Source: Ezakiella sp.
Lineage (GTDB): Bacteria; Bacillota; Clostridia; Tissierellales; Peptoniphilaceae
Assembly: GCA_022766605.1 (NCBI GenBank)
Contig: JALEOH010000002.1
Coordinates: forward strand, 1-55,485
Direction of reading: 5' to 3'
Length of the DNA stretch: 55,485 bases
The notes under the pieces are model-generated. The model was not told the origin of the DNA, did no database searches, and saw only the letters and a program-made list of their open reading frames with translations. The position numbers were made by a program, and so were the translations under genes. Within the stretch, counting starts at the first letter, position 1, and each line of letters opens with the position of its first letter. Of this stretch, positions 27,116-34,302 are shown piece by piece.

Positions 27116-28219
27116 ATGAAGAAAAGTTTAATAGCTTTGTTAATTGCAATAGTAATGGTTTTTAGCGCATGCAATACTACTGTTAATAGTGACAACAAGG
27201 ACGGAAAGACAGAAGAAAAGGTTGAAACAAAACCAGAGGAAAAGAAGGAAGAAAAGTCTGAATTAAGCGAGGAAGAGGCTTGGAAGCAAGAGCCATTTTA
27301 TGGCAAGACCGTGAAAATAGGATATAATGGGGGACTATGCACAGGTGGACCGGGACTTGCTCATGCACTTGGATATTTTGATGAACTAGGCATTAAGACC
27401 GAAATAGTAAATGTACAATCCAAGGTGGATGCAATAGGCACCAATCAAGTTCAACTAACCACCGACCATATTGCAACACTGCTTGTTCCAGCAGTTAATG
27501 GCATCGACATGGTATTTAAGTCAGGTGCACAAACTGGTTGTAAGTCATTATTTGTATTAAATGACGATAAGATAAATAAGACATCGGATCTTATTGGAAA
27601 GAAAGTTGGAGTTCCTGATGGAATTGGCAACTCAGACCACAATATCGCTTTGAGATTTTTTAATCACGATGATGTAGATCCAAAGGAAATTAAATTCGTT
27701 CCAGTAGAAGGCAGTGCATCTATATTGGCACTACAAAATTACGAAATAGAAGCAGTTGTATTATCTGATCAATTTGCTGAAAAATTTATAAATGATGGCA
27801 CTATTAAGATGATTAGATCTTTGACCTATGATGAAGATTTTAGTAAAGAACCATGCTGTGTATATGCTTTTAACAAAACTTTTGTAAAAGAAAATCCAAT
27901 CACAGCTAAAAAGATGACACAAGCTCTATTTAAAATTTCAGACTATATTGCAAATAATATCGAGGATGCAACTCAGGCTCTCTTCGACAACAATTGGGCA
28001 AGTGGTGACTTCGATCAAGCTGTTAGAATGATGGATTCCTACAATTGGCAAGTTACTAATGAGATGGCGGATTCCGCTCTTACAAGCATACTAGATGACT
28101 ATAAGGAATTTGGTGTAATTACTACCAACAAGGACACTGCAACTTTGCTTGATGAAGTATGGATGCCAGAGGATTTTAAAAATGAAAATGTCGTCAAGAC
28201 AGTTGACATGACAAAATAA
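27116..28219 (+). CDS. ABC solute-binding lipoprotein (NMT1/TauA-like), cysteine-containing, copy 1
   Basis: Predicted lipid-anchored binding protein of the adjacent importer. The signal peptide ends in VFSAC with lipidated Cys19, then a Lys/Glu-rich linker (about 28-55) and an NMT1-like periplasmic fold (HALGYFDELGIKTEIV, a DHIATLLVPAVNG block). Besides Cys19 it has Cys75 in NGGLCTGGPG, Cys142 in AQTGCKSLF and a Cys247-Cys248 pair in EPCCVYAF. All four are conserved in the paralogue immediately downstream, which is unusual for this family and suggests a functional disulfide or metal or thiol ligand. The length is 367. The ligand is unknown. Confidence 0.88.
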   Translation: MKKSLIALLIAIVMVFSACNTTVNSDNKDGKTEEKVETKPEEKKEEKSELSEEEAWKQEPFYGKTVKIGYNGGLCTGGPGLAHALGYFDELGIKTEIVNVQSKVDAIGTNQVQLTTDHIATLLVPAVNGIDMVFKSGAQTGCKSLFVLNDDKINKTSDLIGKKVGVPDGIGNSDHNIALRFFNHDDVDPKEIKFVPVEGSASILALQNYEIEAVVLSDQFAEKFINDGTIKMIRSLTYDEDFSKEPCCVYAFNKTFVKENPITAKKMTQALFKISDYIANNIEDATQALFDNNWASGDFDQAVRMMDSYNWQVTNEMADSALTSILDDYKEFGVITTNKDTATLLDEVWMPEDFKNENVVKTVDMTK

Positions 28220-28228
28220 AGAAGACAA

Positions 28229-29365
28229 ATGAAAAGAATATTAATTTTGTTATTAGCAGGGCTATTAGTCCTTTCGGGATGCGGTAAAAATACTGTAGAA
28301 GACAAGAAAGAAGAAAAGTTAGAAACAAAAACAGAGGCAAAAGAAAATAAGGAAGTTGCTGAAGAAAAGCCGTCAGAGGTAGCTAAGTCAATCGATGATA
28401 TGACAGAGGCTGAACTTGAAGAGGCTTGGAAGAGCGAAGAAGCATATGGTAAGCTAATTCAAATTGGATTTAACGGTGGACTTTGCACAGGTGGAGCTGG
28501 GATTGCTCATGCACTTGGATATTTTAAAGATGAAGGCTTAGATGTAGAATTAGTAAAGATGCAAGGGGTCATTGATGCACTTGGAACCGCAAAGGTCGAT
28601 ATGAGTTGCACTCATATTGCAGAACTATTGGTACCAGCAGTCAATGGTGTAGATATGGTATTTAAAAAGGGAACACAAACTGGCTGTAAATCGCTATATG
28701 TTCTAAAGGATGGCCCAATTAATAAAGTAACTGATCTTGTTGGCAAGGCCATAGGATTACCCAATGGAATTGGTGGAAGCGACCACAATATCGCTCTTAG
28801 ATTTATCAATCGTGATAATATAGACCCTAAGGATATTAAGTGGAAGCCTGTAGAATCATCTGCAGTAATTCTTGCAATGCAAAATGGCGAAGTTGATGGG
28901 GCAATTCTTTCAGATCAATTTGCTGAAAAATTTATTCAAGATGGTACGTTAAAGATGATAAGATCGCTCACTTATGATGATGACTTTAAGCATGAGCCAT
29001 GCTGCGTATATGTATTTAATAAGACTTTTGCTCAAAATAATCCAGTTACCGTTAAGAAGATGACCAAGGCTTTATTTAGAGTAAGTGATTTTATCGCACA
29101 TAATACTAAAGAGGCAACTCAAATTCTATTTGACAATTCATGGGCAAGTGGAGATTTTGATCAAGCTGTTAGAATGATGGAATCATATGATTGGCAAGTT
29201 AGCAACGATGAAACCGCATATACTTTGACGAGGATTATCGATGACTATAAGAAATTTGGTGTCTTAACATCCGATAAATCAGTCGATGAAATACTAGATA
29301 TGGTTTGGGAACCAGAAGCATACAAACATGACAATGAGGATGGTTATCAAGCAAGTAATAAATAA
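28229..29365 (+). CDS. ABC solute-binding lipoprotein (NMT1/TauA-like), cysteine-containing, copy 2
   Basis: A tandem paralogue of the preceding protein, visibly similar over almost the whole length, with a signal peptide ending LVLSGC (Cys18) and a longer Lys/Glu linker to about residue 70. The same cysteine motifs recur: NGGLCTGGAG (Cys86), TQTGCKSLY (Cys153) and HEPCCVYVF, plus one extra Cys127. It starts 9 bp after copy 1 with only a weak AGAAG ribosome-binding sequence. A tandem duplication, perhaps with different ligand preference or as paired subunits, is the simplest reading. Confidence 0.88.
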   Translation: MKRILILLLAGLLVLSGCGKNTVEDKKEEKLETKTEAKENKEVAEEKPSEVAKSIDDMTEAELEEAWKSEEAYGKLIQIGFNGGLCTGGAGIAHALGYFKDEGLDVELVKMQGVIDALGTAKVDMSCTHIAELLVPAVNGVDMVFKKGTQTGCKSLYVLKDGPINKVTDLVGKAIGLPNGIGGSDHNIALRFINRDNIDPKDIKWKPVESSAVILAMQNGEVDGAILSDQFAEKFIQDGTLKMIRSLTYDDDFKHEPCCVYVFNKTFAQNNPVTVKKMTKALFRVSDFIAHNTKEATQILFDNSWASGDFDQAVRMMESYDWQVSNDETAYTLTRIIDDYKKFGVLTSDKSVDEILDMVWEPEAYKHDNEDGYQASNK

Positions 29366-29370
29366 TCTTA

Positions 29371-29403
29371 AGAAAAGCGATCTTAAAATAGATCGTCTTT
29401 TCT
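29371..29403 (+). terminator. Hairpin between copy-2 binding protein and molybdoenzyme gene
   Basis: AGAAAAGCGATCT and AGATCGTCTTTTCT form a 13-bp stem with one bulged T; what follows is AT-rich but not a pure T-run. It may partially terminate, lowering expression of the downstream oxidoreductase. Confidence 0.5.
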
Positions 29404-29430
29404 ATACTTATAAATAATGGAGGTTGAGTT

Positions 29431-31554
29431 TTGACATATAAAAAGATAGAGACAGTTTGCGGAATATGTCCGGGCGAATGCCAAGTCGAGATCGAGACAG
29501 ATGGAAGAAATATAAAGTCAATAAAAAAATCAAGCATAAATAGTCCTGCGTCAGTTTGTCTAAGGGGAATGTATTCTGATGAAATTGTCAATTCTAAGGA
29601 TCGCATACTAAATCCGCTAATTAGAACAGCACCAAAAGGGGAGATAGGCTTTAGAGAAGCTAGTTGGGATGAGGCTATAGAATACATGCGTGATAAATTC
29701 TCCAGTATTATCGACAATTATGGCGCTCATAGTATTATGAGCCATATTGGTCGTGGTGGATTTGATAGCCCAACTGATGATATAGTAAGTGCAAGAAGCG
29801 GATATTTAGAGCCGACAGGATTTTTATCTCCTATTGGTTCTCCCAATAATGCAAGTGTAGCCTCTTTATGCTATGTGAGTTTTGGTGTATTTGCACCGAT
29901 GACTACCTTTGGTATAATTGGAAGGCGATTATTACCTGATATTGAAAATACTGCTTATTTAGTTGTTTGGGGCACTAACCCCAAGATGAATTCACCAATG
30001 TTTAGATATAATAATATAGTTAAACAAAAAAAGCGTGGAATGAAATTAATAGTAATAGATCACTATAAATCGGATATTGCAAAGCTTGCAGATAAATTCA
30101 TAATGATTAAGTCAGGAAGTGACGGTGCTTTTATTCACGGAATAGTTAAATATCTTAAAGATAATGATATGCTCGATATCAAATATTTAAAAAATTATTG
30201 TCATGGATTAAATGCATATCTGAACTATGTAGATGAATTTAATATTAAAAGAGTTATTGAGGAGACTGGCATTGGCAAAGATGAAATAGTATATCTTGCA
30301 AAATTACTATTAGAAAATACAGCTGCACTATTAAGCTATACAGGTCTTGAATATACTAATTGTGGAGTACAAACCATAAGAGCTCTCTATACTCTTTGGA
30401 TGCTTACCAAAAACATAGACATTAAAGGTGGATTGCTAATTAATGATACGCAAAATGAACGGGCGAAGCATCTAAGCTATAAAAAAAGCGAATATAAAGC
30501 AATCGGCAGTGAAGAATTTCCACTATTTACTAAGCTAGTTGGGCAAGCTCAAATGACCCAATTTCCTAAGTCGGTATTGGAAGGTAAGCCATATAAAATT
30601 AGAGGTCTTATAAATATAGGATCTGTCATTTCCATCAATTATCCACAAAGCAATCTATATAGAGAAGCCTTAAAGAATTTAGATTTTTTTGTGACAGCTG
30701 ATCGATTTTTAACCAATGATGCTGAGTTTGCCGATGTTATACTTCCAGCAACTACCTATTATGAAGAGGATTCTTATGTGATTTATCCTACTCATATTAT
30801 TTTAAAGCCTCACGCAATTGAACCAAGAGGAAATGCTAAGCCCAATTATGTAATCTTGAATAATATTGCGGAAGCTCTTGGATTTGGTGATGAAATCCCC
30901 AAGAATCAAGAAGAACTCATTGAGCATGCTTTCTATCATATGCCCGAGGTGGTAAGATCATTAAAGGAAAATGGCATCTATTATTTTGAAAAAAATGATA
31001 GACATTATTTAAAATATGAAACTGGAGAATTAAGGGAAGATGGTAAACCAGGCTTTCCAACTCCTAGCGGGAGGTTTGAAATATATTCAAATATCTTAAA
31101 TGAATACGGCTACGAGCCACTTCCTGAATATATTCATGGAAATGAAAGCAGTAAGAATACTCCTGATCTATTTTTAAAATATCCACTTATAATGAATACT
31201 GGTGCAAGAATAGCAAGTACCTTTAGAACTCAACATCTAAACATTGAAGGACTATTAAATCATCAGCCATATCCACTTATCATTTTAAATAGTTGCGACG
31301 CAAAGCGTCGTGGAATAAAAGATGGAGATTGGGTAAGAGTTTTTAACGCTCGTGGAGAGATTAAAATGGTCGCCTGTGTTATAGATGAAATAAATGAGGG
31401 GGATACAGAAATAAATATTGGTGGTGGCAATAAATTATTTGACATCAATTGGAGAGATGCCAATGTAAATCTATTGACAGACAATACTAATCAAGATCAA
31501 ATATCGGGATTTCCAATATTTAAACAACTCCTATGTGAAGTGGAAAAGATATAA
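29431..31554 (+). CDS. Molybdopterin-dependent oxidoreductase (DMSO-reductase superfamily)
   Basis: A 707-residue Mo/W-bis-pterin catalytic subunit. The N-terminal [4Fe-4S] site is CxxCxxxC...C at Cys10, 13, 17 and 43 (VCGICPGEC...SVCLRG), followed by the pterin-binding core: SWDEAIEYM, VWGTNPKMNSPM, VIDHYKSDIAKLADKFIMIKSGSDGAFIHGI. The C-terminal molydop-binding domain has PLIMNTGARIASTFRTQHLN. Cys147 (SLCYVS) lies where the metal-ligand residue is expected. No Tat signal is present, so it is probably cytoplasmic, unlike many respiratory members. No electron-transfer subunit or cofactor gene lies nearby. TTG start after GGAGGTTGAG. The reaction is unknown. Confidence 0.88.
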   Translation: MTYKKIETVCGICPGECQVEIETDGRNIKSIKKSSINSPASVCLRGMYSDEIVNSKDRILNPLIRTAPKGEIGFREASWDEAIEYMRDKFSSIIDNYGAHSIMSHIGRGGFDSPTDDIVSARSGYLEPTGFLSPIGSPNNASVASLCYVSFGVFAPMTTFGIIGRRLLPDIENTAYLVVWGTNPKMNSPMFRYNNIVKQKKRGMKLIVIDHYKSDIAKLADKFIMIKSGSDGAFIHGIVKYLKDNDMLDIKYLKNYCHGLNAYLNYVDEFNIKRVIEETGIGKDEIVYLAKLLLENTAALLSYTGLEYTNCGVQTIRALYTLWMLTKNIDIKGGLLINDTQNERAKHLSYKKSEYKAIGSEEFPLFTKLVGQAQMTQFPKSVLEGKPYKIRGLINIGSVISINYPQSNLYREALKNLDFFVTADRFLTNDAEFADVILPATTYYEEDSYVIYPTHIILKPHAIEPRGNAKPNYVILNNIAEALGFGDEIPKNQEELIEHAFYHMPEVVRSLKENGIYYFEKNDRHYLKYETGELREDGKPGFPTPSGRFEIYSNILNEYGYEPLPEYIHGNESSKNTPDLFLKYPLIMNTGARIASTFRTQHLNIEGLLNHQPYPLIILNSCDAKRRGIKDGDWVRVFNARGEIKMVACVIDEINEGDTEINIGGGNKLFDINWRDANVNLLTDNTNQDQISGFPIFKQLLCEVEKI

Positions 31555-31555
31555 G

Positions 31556-31588
31556 AAAACGCGTAAAGATTCTTTACGCGTTTTTTTA
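31556..31588. terminator. Bidirectional rho-independent terminator
   Basis: Perfect stem AAAACGCGTAAAG / CTTTACGCGTTTT with a 3-nt loop and a T-run on the + strand; the A-run before it serves the minus strand. It separates the molybdoenzyme gene from the convergent SDR gene. Confidence 0.92.
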
Positions 31589-32329
31589 TACTGTTGCTAG
31601 ACCGTCAACTCTAATAGTTTGACCTGAAATGTAGCTTGCGTGATCGCTTGCTAAGAAGACAACAGCATTTGCAATATCCTCTGGTTCGCCCATTCTTCCA
31701 AGTGGAAGACTTGCTTTAAGCTTTTCTCTCATATCTTCGGGTAGTGCCTTTACCATATCTGTGTTAGTAACCCCTGGAGCAACGGCATTTACTCTTATGC
31801 CATACTTTGCACCTTCACGAGCAAGTGAAAGAGTAAGGCCATTAATTGCAAATTTACTCGTTGGATATGCTAGTCCCGATGGTTGTCCATATTGACTTAC
31901 CATCGAAGATGTATTTATGATACATCCAGATTTTTGCACCATCATATGTTCATATGCTGCCTTTGAGCAATTGAAAACAGCTATGACATTTATGTCAATA
32001 ACCTTCTCAAACATTTCTTGAGTAGTATCTTCGATGAGATCGCGTGCAGAAACACCAGCATTATTACATAAAATGTCGATATGTCCATATTTTTCATAGA
32101 TCTTATCAAAGCAGGCTTTTACGTCTTCATATTTCGTAAGATCTGGCCAAATCCCTTCTACTTTTGCATCGGGATTTTCAGCTTTAATTCCTTCAACTGC
32201 CTTGTTAGCAGTTTCTTCACGGCTTCCCGCAAGAACTACTGTTGCACCTTCTTCTAGTAAGGCCTTTACCATTGCAAGACCTATTCCCCTTGTTCCACCA
32301 GTAACGATTGCTACTTTGTTAGTTAACAT
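31586..32329 (-). CDS. Short-chain dehydrogenase/reductase (FabG-like)
   Basis: A 247-residue classical SDR using NAD(P)H. The Rossmann motif TGGTRGIG (10-17), NNAG (89-92), a catalytic Ser in INTSSMV (about 141-142) and Tyr155/Lys159 in YPTSK form a complete active site. The C-terminal YISGQTIRVDGLATV is typical of 3-oxoacyl-ACP reductase FabG and of secondary alcohol or steroid dehydrogenases. It stands alone, with no fatty-acid synthesis genes beside it, so FabG function should not be assumed. AAGGAGGATTT precedes the ATG. Confidence 0.9.
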   Translation of the reverse strand: MLTNKVAIVTGGTRGIGLAMVKALLEEGATVVLAGSREETANKAVEGIKAENPDAKVEGIWPDLTKYEDVKACFDKIYEKYGHIDILCNNAGVSARDLIEDTTQEMFEKVIDINVIAVFNCSKAAYEHMMVQKSGCIINTSSMVSQYGQPSGLAYPTSKFAINGLTLSLAREGAKYGIRVNAVAPGVTNTDMVKALPEDMREKLKASLPLGRMGEPEDIANAVVFLASDHASYISGQTIRVDGLATV

Positions 32330-32360
32330 AGTAAATCCTCCTTAATAATTTTATAATATT

Positions 32361-32366
32361 ATTATA
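32361..32366 (-). promoter_or_regulatory. Extended -10 of SDR gene
   Basis: Minus strand TGGTATAAT (TATAAT at RC 32361-32366, with the TGn extension). No convincing -35 at 17 bp, consistent with an extended -10 promoter. Confidence 0.5.
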
Positions 32367-32528
32367 CCACAAATAAACAAGCAAATATTGAAATGAAGAA
32401 AAAATTCTATAAAAAATATTTTATAATGGAAGGATCCGCTATAGATAAAATTTATAGTTAAAGCATTTGTGTGGCAAATAATATTATATAAAGAATAAAG
32501 GGGGTATATATTATTTGGAGGTATAACA

Positions 32529-32855
32529 ATGATATTAACAACGACTCAAAGCGTAGATGGCTTTGTAATTACAGATTATATTGGAATCGAATTTGGAGAA
32601 GCAATAACGGGAGTAAACTTTTTAAAGGATTTAGGTGCGAGCTTTCGTGATATATTTGGAGGAAGATCTAAGGGATATGAGGAGGAATTGATAGAAGCAA
32701 GAAGTGAAGCACTTTTAGAATTGGAAAGAAGAGCAGCAAGACTTGGGGCAAATGCAGTCGTGGGAATAAAGATCGATTATGAGACATTAGGCGAGGCCAA
32801 TGGCATGCTGATGGTAACAGCCTCAGGTACAGCTGTTAAAATAAATAGAAAATAG
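32529..32855 (+). CDS. YbjQ/UPF0145 family protein
   Basis: A 108-residue member of the YbjQ (heavy-metal-binding, DUF74) family, which forms pentameric beta assemblies of unknown function. It is recognised from [30 protein letters not shown] at the start, the [39 protein letters not shown] block, and the C-terminal [13 protein letters not shown]. It has a TTTGGAGGTATAAC ribosome-binding site. It is preceded by 199 bp of AT-rich sequence containing a CTATA/TATAG inverted repeat (32439-32457). Confidence 0.92.
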   Translation: MILTTTQSVDGFVITDYIGIEFGEAITGVNFLKDLGASFRDIFGGRSKGYEEELIEARSEALLELERRAARLGANAVVGIKIDYETLGEANGMLMVTASGTAVKINRK

Positions 32856-32896
32856 ACGTATATATTTATTGCCTTTTGATTTAGGAGGTATTCAAG

Positions 32897-33074
32897 ATTA
32901 AAAGAAATTTTTTAAAGAATAATTGCGGTAGCTTTATCGCTTATAATATCACTTGTCGCGCTTGCAGTATTTTTGTATCAAATGTTAGTTAAGGGATTGA
33001 CCAAATCAACACTTGTGTTCTTGTCGGTATTGCAAATATTTATATCTATATTATTTATCGGCTTTATCATTTGA
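32897..33074 (+). pseudogene. Decayed small membrane protein gene
   Basis: A strong ribosome-binding site (TAGGAGGT, 32882-32889) is followed at the right distance by ATT AAA AGA AAT..., as if ATG had become ATT. A second frame, open after a stop at about 32918, reads RIIAVALSLIISLVALAVFLYQ and then a second hydrophobic stretch (STLVFLSVLQIFISILFIGFII) to a TGA at 33072. Joining the frames needs a 1-bp change in the A/T-rich run at about 32907-32921. The ancestor was probably a protein of about 60 residues with two membrane helices. Alternatively, the second frame could still use a non-ATG start. Confidence 0.5.
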
Positions 33075-33090
33075 TAAAAATTATTAAACT

Positions 33091-33108
33091 GGGCGAAAGC
33101 CCTTTTTT
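33091..33108 (+). terminator. Terminator after decayed membrane-protein gene
   Basis: GGGC-GAAA-GCCC followed by TTTTTT: a minimal GNRA-loop intrinsic terminator, still intact though the gene before it is broken. Confidence 0.85.
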
Positions 33109-33172
33109 ATAAGTAAATTTTATTTATATTTAAACATGTGATATAATCAAATTTGTCTTAAGGAGAATTATA

Positions 33173-33361
33173 ATGCATACAACATATGAAATTTAAAATA
33201 TCTGCACATATTAGACATTGATGAGTTGGAGATTTATGAGTCAGAATTTACATCTATTATGGGCAGGAGCGGAGCAGGCAAGAGCATGCTTTTAAAGATG
33301 ATTGAAAAATTGATCTTTAATGAAGAAGCTCAATTAAATTATGATTTGTTCCAAAATAGAT
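33173..33361 (+). pseudogene. ABC-transporter ATPase fragment, frameshifted and truncated
   Basis: After an AAGGAGAATTATA ribosome-binding site, ATG 33173 opens MHTTYEI and hits TAA. From about 33210 another frame reads LHILDIDELEIYESEFTSIMG, then RSGAGKSMLLKMIEKLIF: an ABC ATPase beta1 region and an intact Walker A (GRSGAGKS). It ends after about 50 residues at TAG 33359-33361. Signature and Walker B motifs are absent, so this is only the 5' piece of an ATPase gene with a frameshift near 33195-33208. A TATAAT about 30 bp upstream of the ATG suggests it once had its own promoter. Confidence 0.75.
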
Positions 33362-33365
33362 AGCA

Positions 33366-33409
33366 ATAAAAAACCCCACCATTACTATTTTAAAGTTATG
33401 GGTGGGGTT
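33366..33409 (-). terminator. Terminator of the cryptic minus-strand unit
   Basis: Minus strand AACCCCACC pairs perfectly with GGTGGGGTT (9 bp, with further pairing inside the loop), followed by TTTTTT. On the + strand the tail is weak, so it points to minus-strand transcription. Confidence 0.85.
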
Positions 33410-33443
33410 ATTGGTAGCAACCTTCATTCTTAGGCTCTAACAT
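33408..33443 (-). CDS. 11-codon ORF with strong ribosome-binding site (possible leader peptide)
   Basis: Minus strand ATG at 33443 encodes MLEPKNEGCYQ and stops at 33408. AGGAGG sits exactly 7 bp upstream, one of the best ribosome-binding sites in the window. The last codons overlap the 13-base inverted-repeat arm, and the stop codon touches the terminator stem. Ribosome occupancy would therefore disturb the RNA folding, as in leader-peptide attenuation. No regulated gene follows. Confidence 0.4.
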   Translation of the reverse strand: MLEPKNEGCYQ

Positions 33444-33603
33444 CTCCGTTCCTCCTTTTTATTCAAATTCTGATAAATCTTTCTCATACTTGCTTGTCAT
33501 CTATTAAGTGGTTATTGAATCCAATCTATTTAACCTTTATACTTTTATTAATGACTCTCCTTTCTTTTGAATTTTATATTTAATTGTTTAGGTTCTAACC
33601 CAA

Positions 33604-33738
33604 CTATTTATTTGATATATCCAACTCGATTTCTATCAAATTTGATTCTATCACTTCTCTACTTATAACCTGTCGGTTGATGCAGCTACAATCAATATTG
33701 TAAACATTCGCACTCATATATTTTTTATAGTTGGTCAT
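33604..33738 (-). CDS. 44-residue cysteine-containing small ORF, unrecognised
   Basis: Minus strand ATG 33738 to TAG 33604. The ATG at 33717 would give 37 residues and a TTG at 33765 would give 53. It contains a Cys-Ser-Cys in NIDCSCINRQ and an acidic, Ile/Leu-rich C-terminal half (VIESNLIEIELDISNK). No convincing ribosome-binding site precedes the ATG starts, which weakens it. I do not recognise a family; the sequence looks like a protein rather than random AT-rich translation. Confidence 0.35.
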   Translation of the reverse strand: MTNYKKYMSANVYNIDCSCINRQVISREVIESNLIEIELDISNK

Positions 33739-33802
33739 TGGTAATATTTTTTCGGTTGCTACCAATGAGGTCGAGATCTTTATATCTCTTCCTTGTATCT
33801 TT

Positions 33803-33831
33803 ATTATACCCCATTAAAATAAAAAAATCAA
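33803..33831 (-). promoter_or_regulatory. Promoter of the cryptic minus-strand unit
   Basis: Minus strand TTGATT (33826-33831), 17-bp spacer ending GGGG, TATAAT (33803-33808). Confidence 0.7.
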
Positions 33832-33949
33832 GTCTTCTAACACTTTTTTTTGATAAAATGATAAAAATTTTCTTATGAAAGTGATAGATGATATTTATTA
33901 GATAATAAAAATAAAAACAAAATTAAGCTTTTTATTAGCTCTTTTATAC

Positions 33950-33978
33950 TTGCAAAAAAAAGTGATTTGTGATACAAT
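33950..33978 (+). promoter_or_regulatory. Promoter of secG
   Basis: TTGCAA (33950-33955), 17-bp spacer, TACAAT (33973-33978), 32 bp before the secG start. Confidence 0.65.
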
Positions 33979-34010
33979 ACTTGCATTAGAGATCAGATGG
34001 AGGTGAAAAG

Positions 34011-34238
34011 ATGATCAATGTTTTGTATGCAATAGTTTTAATTAGTGCCGTAGCATTAGTCGGACTTATGATGGCTCAAGAAGGTGCGGATCAAAACTCA
34101 GTGTTAATGGGGGTAGCTCCAGAGGCTCTATGGGGTAAGAATCGTTCGGCATCTCGCGATGCTATTTTAAAGAGAATGACCATAATTTCCGCGGTCATAT
34201 TTTTCGTAAGTACATTTTTACTTTCAGTTATAAAGTAG
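34011..34238 (+). CDS. secG: Preprotein translocase subunit SecG
   Basis: A small two-helix partner of SecYE in protein export. The 75 residues hold helix 1 (about 3-20), the conserved MMAQEGADQNSVLMG loop (SecG usually has LLQ...G near helix 1), a polar cytoplasmic loop, and helix 2 (about 54-73). GGAGGTG precedes the ATG. In many Firmicutes secG is followed by rnr and smpB; here those genes lie about 6 kb downstream with hppA, a hydrolase, a murF-like gene and ddl in between. Confidence 0.88.
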   Translation: MINVLYAIVLISAVALVGLMMAQEGADQNSVLMGVAPEALWGKNRSASRDAILKRMTIISAVIFFVSTFLLSVIK

Positions 34239-34248
34239 ATGTGACCTT

Positions 34249-34267
34249 AAGCTCCTATTTGGAGCTT
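34249..34267 (+). terminator. Possible terminator after secG
   Basis: AAGCTCC/GGAGCTT 7-bp perfect stem with a 5-nt loop, followed by GTTAATTTGC then TTTTTT; the T-run is displaced, so termination may be partial. Confidence 0.5.
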
Positions 34268-34302
34268 GTTAATTTGCAATTTTTTAAATCATAGGAGGAA
34301 CA

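Larger units (their letters stand above)
33366..33831 (-). other. Cryptic minus-strand transcription unit with tiny ORFs and long-range inverted repeats
   Basis: Bounded by a promoter (33803-33831) and a strong terminator (33366-33409), giving a predicted RNA of about 430 nt. No long ORF is present on either strand. Near its 5' end the segment ATTGGTAGCAACC (RC of 33754-33766) can pair with a nearby TACCAAT (RC of 33737-33743). It can also pair over its full 13 bases with GGTTGCTACCAAT (RC of 33410-33422), which sits immediately before the terminator. The alternatives are mutually exclusive, as in attenuators. Two tiny ORFs lie inside (33604-33738 and 33408-33443). Downstream on the minus strand there is no intact gene. 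It is not a tmRNA, RNase P, SRP, 6S or T-box RNA that I can recognise. It could be a structured ncRNA, an orphaned leader, or mobile-element residue. Confidence 0.5.

Noticed and set aside
31586..32329. Naming the SDR fabG
   Set aside because: Active-site motifs are shared by many SDRs and no fatty-acid synthesis genes are nearby.
33410..33766. GGTTGCTACC resembling a T-box (TGGNACC) sequence
   Set aside because: The conserved T-box core (TGGTACCGCG-like) is not present, there is no AGTA-containing stem I or specifier loop, and no aminoacyl-tRNA gene follows on that strand.
33366..33831. tmRNA, RNase P, 6S or SRP RNA in the cryptic minus-strand unit
   Set aside because: None of the conserved sequence blocks of these RNAs are present and the ends do not form a tRNA-like or closing acceptor stem.
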